Below are positions 53,444-63,132 of a DNA stretch of 64,000 nt, one piece after another. The notes under the pieces were generated by a model. That model was not told the DNA's origin. It saw nothing but the letters and a program-made list of their open reading frames with translations, and ran no database searches. The first letter of the stretch is position 1; the number at the start of each line of letters is the position of its first letter. Where the stretch lies: the NCBI RefSeq assembly GCF_014202315.1, contig NZ_JACHGN010000004.1:542906-606905 (forward strand), given 5' to 3'. Made by a program: the position numbers and the translations under genes. Source of the DNA: Thermocatellispora tengchongensis (lineage in GTDB: Bacteria; Actinomycetota; Actinomycetes; Streptosporangiales; Streptosporangiaceae).

Positions 53444-53476
53444 GGTCATTGCTCGTTTCATTTCCGTTCACTTTCG
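53444..53476 (+). promoter_or_regulatory. PHO box (PhoP site) of the pst operon
   Basis: Three contiguous 11-nt direct repeats, GGTCATTGCTC, GTTTCATTTCC and GTTCACTTTCG, fit the actinobacterial PhoP repeat unit (G-T/G-TCAYYY). They lie about 60 bp before the pstS start, where PhoP activates pst in Streptomyces. Confidence 0.75.
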
Positions 53477-53536
53477 AGCAGTTGTCTCTAGGTGCAACGG
53501 GAAACGGGATCTCACTACGGAGAAGGACGACATACC

Positions 53537-54535
53537 GTGACCAGTGGACAGCGCCGCCTGAGCGCGGTGGCGACGGCCGCCCTCGTGGTCGCACTCGCGG
53601 CGGCCTGCGGCGGTGGCGACAGCAACACCGGTGGCACCGACTCGGCCTCCCAGGGCACCGAGACCAACGCGGCGGCCCTCACGGGCGAGGTCAAGGCCGA
53701 CGGCTCCAGCACCGTCGCCCCCCTCACCCAGGCGGCCTCCGAGCTGTTCGGCGAGGAGCAGCCGCAGGTCAAGGTGCCGGTCGGCACCTCCGGCACCGGT
53801 GGTGGCTTCGAGAAGTTCTGCGCCGGTGAGACCGACATCCAGAACGCCTCCCGCGCGATCAAGGACGAGGAGAAGGCGGCCTGCGACGCCAAGGGCATCA
53901 AGTACAGCGAGCTGACCGTCGCCACCGACGCCCTGACCGTGGTCGTGCCCAAGGAGAACACCTGGGCCACCTGCCTGACCACCGACCAGCTCAAGAAGAT
54001 GTGGGAGCCGGCGGCCGAGGGCAAGATCAAGACCTGGAAGGACGTCGATCCCAAGTTCCCGGCCGAGGAGCTCAAGCTCTACGGTCCCGGCACCGACTCC
54101 GGCACGTTCGACTACTTCACCGACGCCATCAACGGTGAGGAGGGCGCGAGCCGCAAGGACTACAGCCCGAGCGAGAACGACAACGACATCGTCACCGGCG
54201 TCTCGGGCGCCAAGGGCGGTCTCGGCTACTTCGGCTTCACCTACTTCGAGGAGAACGCCGACAAGCTGACCGCGGTGCAGATCGACAGCGGCAACGGCTG
54301 CGTCGCCCCGAGCGTCGAGACCGCGCAGAACGGCACCTACGCCCCGCTGTCGCGTCCGCTGTTCATCTACCCGTCGGCCGCGTCGGTGAAGCGGCCCGAG
54401 GTGGCGGCGTTCCTCGACTTCTACGTCAACAACATCGACGCCATCGCCAAGGACGCCAAGTACATCCCGCTCAACGCCGAGCAGACGGCCAAGCTCAAGT
54501 CCGACCTTCAGGCGCTGAAGAGCCAGGCGGGCTGA
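53537..54535 (+). CDS. pstS: phosphate ABC transporter, phosphate-binding lipoprotein
   Basis: The protein has 332 residues starting with GTG after AGAAGGA. The lipobox 'ALAAAC' near residue 25 anchors it outside the membrane. 'DGSSTVAPLTQAASELF' and 'GTSGTGGGFEKFCAGETDIQ' form the phosphate pocket. It delivers phosphate to PstC/PstA. The next gene overlaps by TGATG. Confidence 0.95.
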   Translation: MTSGQRRLSAVATAALVVALAAACGGGDSNTGGTDSASQGTETNAAALTGEVKADGSSTVAPLTQAASELFGEEQPQVKVPVGTSGTGGGFEKFCAGETDIQNASRAIKDEEKAACDAKGIKYSELTVATDALTVVVPKENTWATCLTTDQLKKMWEPAAEGKIKTWKDVDPKFPAEELKLYGPGTDSGTFDYFTDAINGEEGASRKDYSPSENDNDIVTGVSGAKGGLGYFGFTYFEENADKLTAVQIDSGNGCVAPSVETAQNGTYAPLSRPLFIYPSAASVKRPEVAAFLDFYVNNIDAIAKDAKYIPLNAEQTAKLKSDLQALKSQAG

Positions 54536-55476
54536 TGGCCACGCAGAGCCGAGCGACCGCTCCGGGGACCGGCAGGTCCCTGGCGCGGTCGCGCCCGCGT
54601 TACGGCGAGTTCATCGTCAAGACGATCCTCCTCATCGCGGCGCTGATCTCGGTGGCGACGACGGTCGGCATCGTGGCCGCCCTCATCGAGCCGACCATCG
54701 AGTTCTTCTCGGAGATCAGCCTGGGCGAGTTCTTCGGCTCCACCAACTGGGGGCCGCTGTTCAACCCGCCCGCGTTCGGCGTCTGGCCGATCATCGTCGC
54801 GACCGTGGAGATCACGCTGATCGCGATCCTCGTGGCCGTGCCGCTCGGCCTGGCCGCCGCGATCTACCTGTCGGAGTACGCCACCCCCCGGGTCCGCAAG
54901 ATCTTCAAGCCGGTCCTGGAGGTCCTGGCCGGCGTCCCGACCGTCGTGTTCGGCTTCTTCGCGCTGGTCTTCGTCACCCCGCTCCTGCAGAGCTGGTTCC
55001 CCTTCCTGGACCTGGAGGCGAAGAACGCGCTGGCCGCCGGCCTCCTCGTCGGCGTCATGATCATCCCGATCGTGGCGTCGCTGTCGGAGGACTCGATGGC
55101 CGCGGTGCCGAACGGCCTGCGTGAGGGGTCCTACGCGCTGGGCGCGTCCAAGATGCTCACCTCGGTACGCGTGGTGGTGCCGGCCGCGTTCTCCGGCATC
55201 GTCGCGGCCATCATCCTGGCGATCTCCAGGGCGGCCGGCGAGACGATGATCGTGGCCATCGCCGGTGGCTTCAAGGCCGTGTTCACCTTCAACCCGACCA
55301 ACGAGATGTCCACCATGGCCGCGTTCATCGCGCAGGCCGGCTCCGGCGACGCCTCGGTCGGCTCCATCGCGTACAAGACGATCTTCGCGGTCGGATCGCT
55401 GCTGTTCATCATGACCTTCGCCATGAACTGGTTCAGCGCCCGCATGGTCCAGAAATACCGCGAGGTGTACGACTGA
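54535..55476 (+). CDS. pstC: phosphate ABC transporter permease
   Basis: The protein has 313 residues with six membrane helices and the EAA loop 'VPNGLREGSYALGASKMLTS'. It is one half of the phosphate channel. Its start overlaps the pstS stop and its own stop overlaps pstA, both as TGATG. Confidence 0.95.
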   Translation: MATQSRATAPGTGRSLARSRPRYGEFIVKTILLIAALISVATTVGIVAALIEPTIEFFSEISLGEFFGSTNWGPLFNPPAFGVWPIIVATVEITLIAILVAVPLGLAAAIYLSEYATPRVRKIFKPVLEVLAGVPTVVFGFFALVFVTPLLQSWFPFLDLEAKNALAAGLLVGVMIIPIVASLSEDSMAAVPNGLREGSYALGASKMLTSVRVVVPAAFSGIVAAIILAISRAAGETMIVAIAGGFKAVFTFNPTNEMSTMAAFIAQAGSGDASVGSIAYKTIFAVGSLLFIMTFAMNWFSARMVQKYREVYD

Positions 55477-56366
55477 TGACCGTCCTGACGACCCCCGCCA
55501 GCGCCGTGCGCCTGGCCCGCCAGGGGCGCCCGATCGGGGAGCACATCTTCCGGATCACGCTGCTGTCCAGCCTGATCATCGCGCTGGGCTTCCTGGCGAT
55601 GCTGCTCATCTACGTGGTGCAGGAGGGCTGGCCCCGCCTGGACTCCACGCTGTGGGAGTCCATGCCCTCCATCCGCCGTCCGGAGACCGCGGGCGTCCAG
55701 TCCGGCATCTTCGGCACGCTGTGGATCATCGGGCTGACCGCGCTGATGGCGCTGCCGACCGGTGTGCTCGCCGCGGTCTACCTGGAGGAGTACGCCGACA
55801 AGACCAAGTGGTACAACAAGCTGATCGAGCTGAACATCAGCAACCTGGCCGCGGTGCCGTCGATCGTCTACGGCATCCTCGGCCTGGGCATCATCGCCCG
55901 CTGGCTCGACTTCGGGTTCACGGTGATGACCGGGGCCATCACGGTCTCGCTGCTGGTGCTGCCGATCGTGATCATTTCCGCGCGCGAGGCGATCCGGGCG
56001 GTGCCGCCCTCGATCCGCGAGGGCTCCCTCGCCCTCGGCGCCACCCAGTGGCAGACGATCTACCGCCAGGTGCTGCCCTCGGCCATCCCGGGCATCGCCA
56101 CCGGCTCGATCCTGGCGCTGTCGCGCGCGATCGGCGAGGCGGCGCCCTTCCTCATGCTGGGCGCGGCCACGCTGGTGCGCTTCAACCCCGAGGGGGTCTG
56201 GAGCAGCTTCACCGTGCTGCCCCTGCAGATCTACAGCTTCATCAGCCAGTCGCGGGAGGAGTTCCACATCCTCGCCTCCGCGGCGATCGTCGTGCTGCTG
56301 GCGATCCTGCTGCTGATGAACTCCGTCGCCATCTGGCTCCGCAACCGATTCCAGAAGCGCTGGTGA
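55476..56366 (+). CDS. pstA: phosphate ABC transporter permease
   Basis: The protein has 296 residues with six membrane helices and the EAA loop '[20 protein letters not shown]'. It pairs with PstC to form the phosphate channel. The ATPase gene starts 7 bp after its stop. Confidence 0.95.
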   Translation: MTVLTTPASAVRLARQGRPIGEHIFRITLLSSLIIALGFLAMLLIYVVQEGWPRLDSTLWESMPSIRRPETAGVQSGIFGTLWIIGLTALMALPTGVLAAVYLEEYADKTKWYNKLIELNISNLAAVPSIVYGILGLGIIARWLDFGFTVMTGAITVSLLVLPIVIISAREAIRAVPPSIREGSLALGATQWQTIYRQVLPSAIPGIATGSILALSRAIGEAAPFLMLGAATLVRFNPEGVWSSFTVLPLQIYSFISQSREEFHILASAAIVVLLAILLLMNSVAIWLRNRFQKRW

Positions 56367-56373
56367 TAGCGAA

Positions 56374-57219
56374 ATGTCCGAGAGAACCTCCATGCCGAAC
56401 CTCGCCGTGCGTGGAACCGAGGCCCCCAAGAACGCCGAAGCCCTCGACCCGGTGTTCACCGTCTCCGGGCTGAGCGTCTTCTACGGCGACTACGAGGCCG
56501 TGCGCGGCGTCGACATGAACATCGGCAACCGCGAGATCACCGCGATGATCGGCCCGTCCGGCTGCGGCAAGAGCACCGTGCTGCGCTGCTTCAACCGGAT
56601 GAACGACCTCATCCCCGGCGCCCGCGCCGTGGGCAAGATCGCCTACCACGGCGAGGACCTGTACGGCGCCCACGTGGACCCGATCGAGGTCCGCCGCCGC
56701 ATCGGCATGGTCTTCCAGAAGCCCAACCCGTTCCCCAAGTCCATCTACGACAACATCGCCTACGGCCCGCGGGTCAACGGCATGAAGGGCAAGATGGACG
56801 ACGTCGTGGAGGAGGCCCTGACCAAGGCCGCGCTCTGGGACGAGGTCAAGGACAAGATCAAGCAGAACGCGCTGTCGCTCTCGGGCGGTCAGCAGCAGCG
56901 GCTCTGCATCGCCCGCGCCATCGCGGTGAAGCCCGAGGTCATCCTGATGGACGAGCCGTGCTCCGCGCTCGACCCGATCGCCACCACCAAGATCGAAGAC
57001 CTCATGCAGGAGCTGACGCGCGAATACACCATCGTGATCGTCACGCACAACATGCAGCAGGCCGCGCGCGTCTCCGACCGCACGGCGTTCTTCACCGCCG
57101 AGGTGGACGAGGCCGGCGTACGGCACGGCCGCCTCGTGGAGTTCGACGAGACCAGCCGCATCTTCACCAACCCGAGCGACAAGCGGACCGAGGACTACAT
57201 CACGGGCCGCTTCGGCTGA
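56374..57219 (+). CDS. pstB: phosphate ABC transporter ATP-binding protein
   Basis: The protein has 281 residues. Walker A is '[19 protein letters not shown]', typical of PstB, the signature is '[20 protein letters not shown]' and Walker B '[12 protein letters not shown]'. It powers phosphate import. An alternative start is the ATG seven codons later ('MPNLAVRG'). Confidence 0.96.
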   Translation: MSERTSMPNLAVRGTEAPKNAEALDPVFTVSGLSVFYGDYEAVRGVDMNIGNREITAMIGPSGCGKSTVLRCFNRMNDLIPGARAVGKIAYHGEDLYGAHVDPIEVRRRIGMVFQKPNPFPKSIYDNIAYGPRVNGMKGKMDDVVEEALTKAALWDEVKDKIKQNALSLSGGQQQRLCIARAIAVKPEVILMDEPCSALDPIATTKIEDLMQELTREYTIVIVTHNMQQAARVSDRTAFFTAEVDEAGVRHGRLVEFDETSRIFTNPSDKRTEDYITGRFG

Positions 57220-57249
57220 TCGCTCGGCCTGACCCATTGGAGGACCCGG

Positions 57250-57966
57250 GTGATCCAGCCGCAGACGGCACCCGAGGTGGACGGGGACACTCGGACGGCG
57301 CCCATGCTGCTGGTCGCCGATCCGGACACGGCGCTCGTGCACGATCTGGCGTCCGCGCTGGAACGCGAGGGCGTGGACGTGGCGGGCGCCGCGGACGGTG
57401 CGCAGGGGCTGATCCAGGCGGGCGCGCTGCAGCCCGACGTGGTACTGGTCAGCGCGACGCTGCCCGTGATCGGACCGGTGGAGTTCATCCGGGCCGTACG
57501 GCTGTCGCGCTCGATGCCGGTCCTCCTCGGCGTGGGCGAGGGACACGCCGAGGAGGCCGTACAGGCGCTGGCCGCGGGTGCGACGGCGTGCGTCGCACGG
57601 CCGTACCGAGTGCCGGAGCTGCTGCCCATGGTCCAGGCGGCGTTCACCGGCGAGGCCTCGGCCCGCAAGGTGCTCGCCGTCGGCAGCGTCCAGCTCGACG
57701 TGCAGGCCTACCAGGTACGCGTCGCCGGCCGCGCCGTGCACCTTCCGCTGCGCGAGTTCGAGTTGCTGCACTACCTCATGCGCAACGCCGACCGCACGGT
57801 GACGCGTGAGCAGATCATGCGTCACGTGTGGAACTCCGCCGACACCACCTCGACCAACACGATCGCCGTCCACGTGAAACGGCTCCGCGCCCGCCTCGGC
57901 GACACCGACGACCGTCTGATCCAGACTGTACGGGGCGTCGGCTACCGCCTGGTGACCCCCACCTGA
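57250..57966 (+). CDS. winged-helix response regulator with atypical receiver
   Basis: The protein has 238 residues starting with GTG after GGAGGA. The C-terminal OmpR/PhoB winged helix is normal ('LREFELLHYLMRNADRTVTR' and 'VRGVGYRL'). The receiver keeps the acidic pair Asp24/Asp26, but the phospho-acceptor position is Ser68 ('VVLVSATLP' instead of Asp) and the conserved Lys is Arg117 ('VARPY'). Aspartyl phosphorylation is therefore not expected. It begins 30 bp after pstB on the same strand and is probably co-transcribed, so it may adjust phosphate genes by a phosphorylation-independent signal. Confidence 0.88.
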   Translation: MIQPQTAPEVDGDTRTAPMLLVADPDTALVHDLASALEREGVDVAGAADGAQGLIQAGALQPDVVLVSATLPVIGPVEFIRAVRLSRSMPVLLGVGEGHAEEAVQALAAGATACVARPYRVPELLPMVQAAFTGEASARKVLAVGSVQLDVQAYQVRVAGRAVHLPLREFELLHYLMRNADRTVTREQIMRHVWNSADTTSTNTIAVHVKRLRARLGDTDDRLIQTVRGVGYRLVTPT

Positions 57967-57969
57967 ACA

Positions 57970-58995
57970 CTATTCCAAGGTGGCGCGCAGCAGGATCTGT
58001 CCCTCGGCGAGCTTGGCGGCGGTATCGCCGCAGCCACGCTCGCCGCGGAACGCGGCCATGATGCGCCTGGCCACGCCCTGCACCTTGGCGATCCCCTCCT
58101 CCAGCGTCGCGCCGTCCTCGGTGAGCACCGCCACCGCGTAGTCCTGGCCGTCGCCGCGGATCAGCCCCACGCTCGCCACGGCCCACCGCCGGTTCGAGAC
58201 GTGCCTGAGCCAGCCGTTCTTCAGCGCGACCACGTCCCCGTCGCACGCCGCCGCGCTCACGCCCCACTTCTGCTCCGGGATCACCCCGGTCATCAGCCGG
58301 ATCACCTGGTCGCGGTCGGCCCTGGGCAGCGGCCCCTTCCCGGCGGCGAGCCGGGTGAGCAGCCGCACCCGGTCCTCCGCCGAGGTCTCGGTGATGCCCC
58401 AGCAGTACAGGTCCACGCACCGCCCGCCGACGGCCGTGGTGTGCTTGAGCCCGAACCTGCGCCCGGCCCGGGTCAGCCCCTCCGGCCCGCCGATGCGCAA
58501 CCACAGCCGGTCGGCCGCCTTGTTGTCGCTGTACTTGATCATCAGCTCGGCGTCGGCCCTGGCCTCGGCGCTCAGCTTCTTCCACGGGGTCTTCAGCAGC
58601 AGCGCCATCAGGATGTCCATCTTGGCGGTGCTGGCGGTGTCCAGCCGCAGCTTCGGATGGTAGCGGTACGTCCGCCCGGTGGCGAGGTCGCGCACCATCG
58701 CGGTCACCCGGCCGCCGCGCCCGGCGAGGAAGCGGTCCAGCGTACGGGTGACGTCCTCGGCCACGATCGCGGGCGGCGCCTCGGCGACCTGTTCCCCGCG
58801 CGCCTCGTACGCCGGCGCGCTCCGGGCCCCGTGCGGGCCGGTCGGGCCGGGTGAGGCCGGAGCCGACGCCGCCCGGTTCCCGGCGGCCTCCGCGCGCCGC
58901 CCGGCGTCGCCGGAGCACCCGCACACCAGCATCGGCGCCAGCAGCGCGGCCGCGCCCAGCACCGCCTTCGGTCTCAGGGATCCACGTCTCGCCAC
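57970..58995 (-). CDS. beta-lactamase-fold serine hydrolase lipoprotein
   Basis: The protein has 341 residues. A lipobox 'LVCGC' lies near residue 25. The class A beta-lactamase motifs are all visible: 'STAK' (S-x-x-K), 'SDN' in 'YSDNKAADRLW' and 'KNG' in 'ALKNGW' in place of KTG. Such proteins may be true beta-lactamases or D,D-peptidase-like enzymes; the Glu of the omega loop is not clearly identifiable. It starts with GTG and converges on the response regulator gene. Confidence 0.85.
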   Translation of the reverse strand: MARRGSLRPKAVLGAAALLAPMLVCGCSGDAGRRAEAAGNRAASAPASPGPTGPHGARSAPAYEARGEQVAEAPPAIVAEDVTRTLDRFLAGRGGRVTAMVRDLATGRTYRYHPKLRLDTASTAKMDILMALLLKTPWKKLSAEARADAELMIKYSDNKAADRLWLRIGGPEGLTRAGRRFGLKHTTAVGGRCVDLYCWGITETSAEDRVRLLTRLAAGKGPLPRADRDQVIRLMTGVIPEQKWGVSAAACDGDVVALKNGWLRHVSNRRWAVASVGLIRGDGQDYAVAVLTEDGATLEEGIAKVQGVARRIMAAFRGERGCGDTAAKLAEGQILLRATLE

Positions 58996-59167
58996 GTCCC
59001 CGCCCTGTCTTCTCGCTACCGCATATACAGGGAATCTGTCCCGATAAGGGATCGATCACGACGACTGTGCTGAGCCTAGCCCGATACCGGCGAATCTCCT
59101 TAGAACTCCCGAGGACTCGCAACCCACTCTTAACGCAGGGCGGCTTTTACCCCAACCGTCCCACCGG

Positions 59168-61222
59168 TCACGACGGGCACGCGGTCAGGCAGGCGGGGCG
59201 GGCGAAGAGATCCAGCAGCGCCGTACGCGCCTCGTCCGCGGTGCCGGCCACGACCGCCCGGCCGTTGGTGGCCCCGGCGATGGCCTCAAGCTCCGCCCGG
59301 TCCACATCCGGCCCGAACCCGAGGGCGGCCACGGTGACCGGCCGCTCCGCGTCGTAGCCCTCCCGCAGCGCCCGTACCGCGTCGTCCAGCGAGGTGCCCC
59401 GCTCGCCGTTCCCGCCCTTCTCGCCTTTCTCACCGAGGTCGTTGCGCCCGTCGGTGACCACGATGACCATGCCGACCTGCGCGGGATCGTCCCGGCGCCC
59501 GGCCTCCTCGACGGCGGCGAGCACGGCGTCGTACAGGCCGGTGTGCCCGCCGATCTTCTTGCGCAGCCCGCGCAGCTCGTCCCCGATCCGCTCCGCCCGT
59601 TCCCCGGCCGGGCCGACCGGGACGACCTCCTGGTAGTCGCGGTCGCCGTCCACATCGGTGGCGAACCGCCACGCGCCCGCCTCGCTGCCCTCGGGCAGCC
59701 CGCGCACCCCCTCCTCGGCCAGCCTGGCGGCCAGCGAGAGCCGGGTGTCCGCGGTGCCGCGCACCTTCTGCCGCATCGACCAGGAGGTGTCCACCAGTAC
59801 GACCGTCCGCGTGGGCGCCAGCAGCAGCCGCAGCCCGCGCAGCGCCTGCGCGGTCACCTCGGCGGGCGGGTCGGGAATCCGGGCGGGCTCCTCGGCGCGC
59901 AGACCGTACTGGTCGGACATCCGGGCGTCCGCGCGGCCGTCGGGCGTACGGAACCCGGCCGCCCGCACGGCCGCGGCGCCCCGCTCGGACCTGATCACCT
60001 CCAGGAACGCCGCCGCGGCCTCCCGCTTGGCCGGGTCCTCCGCGCTCACGACGTACGGGTAGTCCAGCGCGACCGCGCCCTCGGGCGGGTACAGGCCGAT
60101 CGCCGTGCGGCGCGGCCCGGCGGTGTTGTGCGCGAAGAGCGCCTGCTCGGGGACGACCACCATCGGCTCGTCCCCGTCGGCATCGGTGTCGGCGGCAGCA
60201 TCGGTGTCGTCGGCATCGGCGGCGTCGTCCGGGTCGAGCGCCGCGAGCAGGTCCGCGGGGCCGGACAGGACCGAACGCCGCAGGTCCGGCAGGACCTCCG
60301 CCATCACCTGGGCGAAGTCGTCCCGGTCGCCCATGGCCGCCGCGAACACGTCCACCGCCGCGATGCCCGCCGCGCTGACGGCGGGATCGGCCAGCATCAC
60401 CGTCAGCTTGTTCTCGGTGACCACCTGGTCGGAGGGGGCGAGCACGTTCCAGGTCGGCCTGGCGCCCTTCACCGCGATTTTCGTGGCCATCTCCTGCCGG
60501 ACGGCGAGGATGACCGGTGTGCGCGCGATCGAGGGCGCGGCGCCGGCCAGCCGCCGCGGCGCGCCCCGCTCCACCGCCAGCCCCGGCCACACCGAGTCCT
60601 CCGGCACCCACACGTCCGGCGCCGCCTCCCCTCGGGCCAGCGCGTCGGCCACCTCCGCCGAGGACCTGGCCACGACCGCGACCGCGCACCCGCCCGCGAT
60701 GCCGCCGAGCTGCCGCAGCACCGGCGCGATCTGCGGATCGGCCACCACGGACAGCTCCGAGGCCGCACACGCCGGCCTGCCCATCATCGCCCAGGACGCG
60801 CCGCCCACCATGGCGGTCAGCATCACCATGCAGGAGACCGCGACCGCCCGCCCACCGCGCCGCCGCCTGCGCACCACCGCCGGCGCGGGAGTCCGCCTGC
60901 CCGGCGCCTCCCGCATGTCCCGTTGCGCCCGCCTGCCGCGCAACCGCGGCTCGGGCAGCTCGACCGGAACCCCGAACGGCGGCCATACCCGCACGTCATG
61001 CGGCTCCCGCACCCCGCCGAGCCGCGTCCGGGAATCGGAGAACCCGTCCCACCCGTTCGAGGACCCCGAGAACCCGCCCCGGAACCGCCCGACCCGCGGC
61101 CTGTTGCTGGACGGCGGGCCCGGCCACCGTGCCCCATCGGGCGGCGGCGGGCGCAGGCCCTCGCCCACCCCGGCCTGCGCCTCGCCCCGCCCCAAACCCG
61201 GTTCCCGGTGGCTTCCGCCCAC
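59168..61222 (-). CDS. solute-binding protein fused to a von Willebrand A domain
   Basis: The protein has 684 residues. After a Pro/Gly/Arg-rich tail and one membrane helix (about 127-149) there is an extracellular binding-protein-like region ('ELSVVADPQIAPVLRQLGGI' onward, 155-440) interrupted by an Asp/Ala tract at about 330-352. A VWA domain follows at about 470-680. The MIDAS motif is Asp478-x-Ser480-x-Ser482 with Thr in 'GGHTGLYDA' and Asp in 'VVTDGRND'. This arrangement is common in actinobacteria but its role is unknown. The GTG at 61222 follows AAGGGCGAG; an ATG at 60916 would remove most of the tail. Confidence 0.82.
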   Translation of the reverse strand: MGGSHREPGLGRGEAQAGVGEGLRPPPPDGARWPGPPSSNRPRVGRFRGGFSGSSNGWDGFSDSRTRLGGVREPHDVRVWPPFGVPVELPEPRLRGRRAQRDMREAPGRRTPAPAVVRRRRRGGRAVAVSCMVMLTAMVGGASWAMMGRPACAASELSVVADPQIAPVLRQLGGIAGGCAVAVVARSSAEVADALARGEAAPDVWVPEDSVWPGLAVERGAPRRLAGAAPSIARTPVILAVRQEMATKIAVKGARPTWNVLAPSDQVVTENKLTVMLADPAVSAAGIAAVDVFAAAMGDRDDFAQVMAEVLPDLRRSVLSGPADLLAALDPDDAADADDTDAAADTDADGDEPMVVVPEQALFAHNTAGPRRTAIGLYPPEGAVALDYPYVVSAEDPAKREAAAAFLEVIRSERGAAAVRAAGFRTPDGRADARMSDQYGLRAEEPARIPDPPAEVTAQALRGLRLLLAPTRTVVLVDTSWSMRQKVRGTADTRLSLAARLAEEGVRGLPEGSEAGAWRFATDVDGDRDYQEVVPVGPAGERAERIGDELRGLRKKIGGHTGLYDAVLAAVEEAGRRDDPAQVGMVIVVTDGRNDLGEKGEKGGNGERGTSLDDAVRALREGYDAERPVTVAALGFGPDVDRAELEAIAGATNGRAVVAGTADEARTALLDLFARPACLTACPS

Positions 61223-61335
61223 ATCTCGCCCTTATAACGGTAGATCTGCGTACATGCCCCCGCCTCCTGGGCATCCTAGTGACAGACCCCACGGACCACA
61301 TCAGTCCCACAGATATCAGTACGGAGGCGTGTCGC

Positions 61336-62523
61336 TTACGAGGCGGCGACGCAGGCGGCCGTGTGCTCCGGCTCGGCCGCCGGACGCCGCCGGTCCAGCA
61401 CCCCCGACAGCAGGGCGACCGCCAGCCCCGACACGCCGAGGAGCGCGGCCACCCACATCGGCGAGGTGTAGCCGAACCCGGCGCTGATCGCGAGACCGGC
61501 GAGGAACGGGCCCATGGCGTTGCCGAGGTTGAACGCGGCGACGTTGGCGGCCGACGCCAGGGCCTGCGCGGCCACGGCCTGCTCCAGGACCCGGCTCTGC
61601 AAGGGCGGGATGACCGCCGAGGCGACGATCCCGTACAGGGTCAGCACGACCACCACGGCCACCTGGTCGCCGGCTGCGAGCAGCAGCACCACGGCGACGA
61701 CGGTGATCGCGGCGAGCAGGGCGTACAGGGTGGGCATCAGGGCGCGGTCGGCGTACCGGCCGCCGATCGGCCCGCCGACGAGCATGCCCAGCCCGAGCAG
61801 GACCATCACGAACGGCACCGCGTCGGCGGAGTAGCCGGCGACCTCGGTCAGCAGCGGCGCGACGTAGGTGACCACGGCGAGCAGCGGCGCCCAGCCGAGC
61901 GCGGTCATCGCCAGCGCCAGCCACACCTGACCGCGCCGGAACGCCGCCAGCTCGTGCCGCAGCCCGGTCGTCGGCCGCGCGCCCGCGGGCACCAGGGCCA
62001 CGATCCCGGCCAGCGCGGCCACACCGATCACGGCGACCGTCCAGAACGCGACCCGCCAGCCGAAGTTCTGCCCGAGGAAGGTGCCGAACGGGACGCCGAG
62101 CACGTTGGACAGGCTGAGCCCCATGAACATCAGGGCGATGGCGCTGGCCCGCCTCTCCGGGCGTACCAGGTCGGCGGCGACCACGGACCCGATCCCGATG
62201 TACGCCCCGTGCGCGAAGGACGCCACGATCCTGCCCGTCATCAGGGCGCCGTACGACGGGGCGAGGGCCGAGAGCACATGGGCGGCGATGAACAGCACCA
62301 TGAGCCCGACCAGCATGGTTTTGCGCGGCAGCCGCGCCCCGGCGGCGGTCACCAGCGGAGCGCCCACGACGACGCCCATGGCGTATCCGGACACGAGCAG
62401 CCCGGCCGTGGGGATGGAGGTGCCGAAGTCGGCCGCCAGATCGGGGAGCAGCCCCGCGATGATGAACTCGGTGGTTCCGATGCCGAAGGCCCCTAGGGCC
62501 AGCGCGAAGAGCGCGAGCGGCAT
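61336..62523 (-). CDS. MFS efflux transporter (drug or sugar)
   Basis: The protein has 395 residues with twelve membrane helices in the DHA1 arrangement. 'GIGTTEFIIAGLLPDLA' and 'GYAMGVVVGAPLVTAAGARL' (motif A region) resemble chloramphenicol and arabinose exporters of the AraJ/Cmr type. The ATG at 62523 follows GGGGAGGAA. It is divergent from a MarR regulator with repeats in between, the usual layout of regulated drug efflux. Confidence 0.88.
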   Translation of the reverse strand: MPLALFALALGAFGIGTTEFIIAGLLPDLAADFGTSIPTAGLLVSGYAMGVVVGAPLVTAAGARLPRKTMLVGLMVLFIAAHVLSALAPSYGALMTGRIVASFAHGAYIGIGSVVAADLVRPERRASAIALMFMGLSLSNVLGVPFGTFLGQNFGWRVAFWTVAVIGVAALAGIVALVPAGARPTTGLRHELAAFRRGQVWLALAMTALGWAPLLAVVTYVAPLLTEVAGYSADAVPFVMVLLGLGMLVGGPIGGRYADRALMPTLYALLAAITVVAVVLLLAAGDQVAVVVVLTLYGIVASAVIPPLQSRVLEQAVAAQALASAANVAAFNLGNAMGPFLAGLAISAGFGYTSPMWVAALLGVSGLAVALLSGVLDRRRPAAEPEHTAACVAAS

Positions 62524-62581
62524 GGTGGTTCCTCCCCAGGTACGATGAACGGCGAACGCCAGTAGGAAGCGCATGCATTAG

Positions 62582-62615
62582 TTGCACACGCCTGATATTT
62601 GCAGACGCCTGCTAT
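62582..62615. promoter_or_regulatory. tandem operator candidate for the MarR regulator
   Basis: TTGCACACGCCTGATAT and TTGCAGACGCCTGCTAT are adjacent 17-nt repeats matching at 15 positions. The second is also a near-palindrome (TTGCAG/CTGCTA). They sit in the divergent MFS-MarR promoter region. Confidence 0.55.
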
Positions 62616-62661
62616 CTCAGCATGCAAGTACTAGGCGGGGCAACCGCGAGGAGGGTGAGTC

Positions 62662-63132
62662 ATGTCACGTCCCGAGCAGGACCGGGCCCAGGGCTGGCGG
62701 ACTCTCTCCGCGTTGCAGAACCGGATCGAGGACCGCATCGAGCGCGCGCTCCAGGAGGCGCACGGGCTGAGCGTGAACGAGTTCTGCGCCCTGCACCACC
62801 TCGCCGGCCAGGAGCCCGGCAAGCGCGTACGCATGCAGCAGCTCGCCGACAAACTCGTCCTCAGCCAGAGCGCGACCACCCGGCTCGTCACCCGCATGGA
62901 GGAGCGCGCCCTGCTCTCCCGGGTGATCTCCCCCGAGGACCGCCGCGGCATCTACGCCGAGCCCACCGATGCCGGCCTCAAGCTCCTGAACGAGGCGGTC
63001 CCCACCCACAACGCGGCCCTCGACGCCGCGCTCGCCGAGGCGGCAGAGCTTCCCGAGCTGACCCCCTTGGTGCAGGCTCTGGAGAAGCTGAGCATCAAGG
63101 TCGATCCCCAGCCGAGGAGCACGGCCCCATGA
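62662..63132 (+). CDS. MarR family transcriptional regulator
   Basis: The protein has 156 residues with the MarR winged helix ('RMQQLADKLVLSQSATTRLV' and 'RRGIYAEPTDAG' wing). It probably represses itself and the divergent MFS gene and is released by a small ligand. The stop overlaps the acetyltransferase start (ATGA). Confidence 0.92.
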   Translation: MSRPEQDRAQGWRTLSALQNRIEDRIERALQEAHGLSVNEFCALHHLAGQEPGKRVRMQQLADKLVLSQSATTRLVTRMEERALLSRVISPEDRRGIYAEPTDAGLKLLNEAVPTHNAALDAALAEAAELPELTPLVQALEKLSIKVDPQPRSTAP

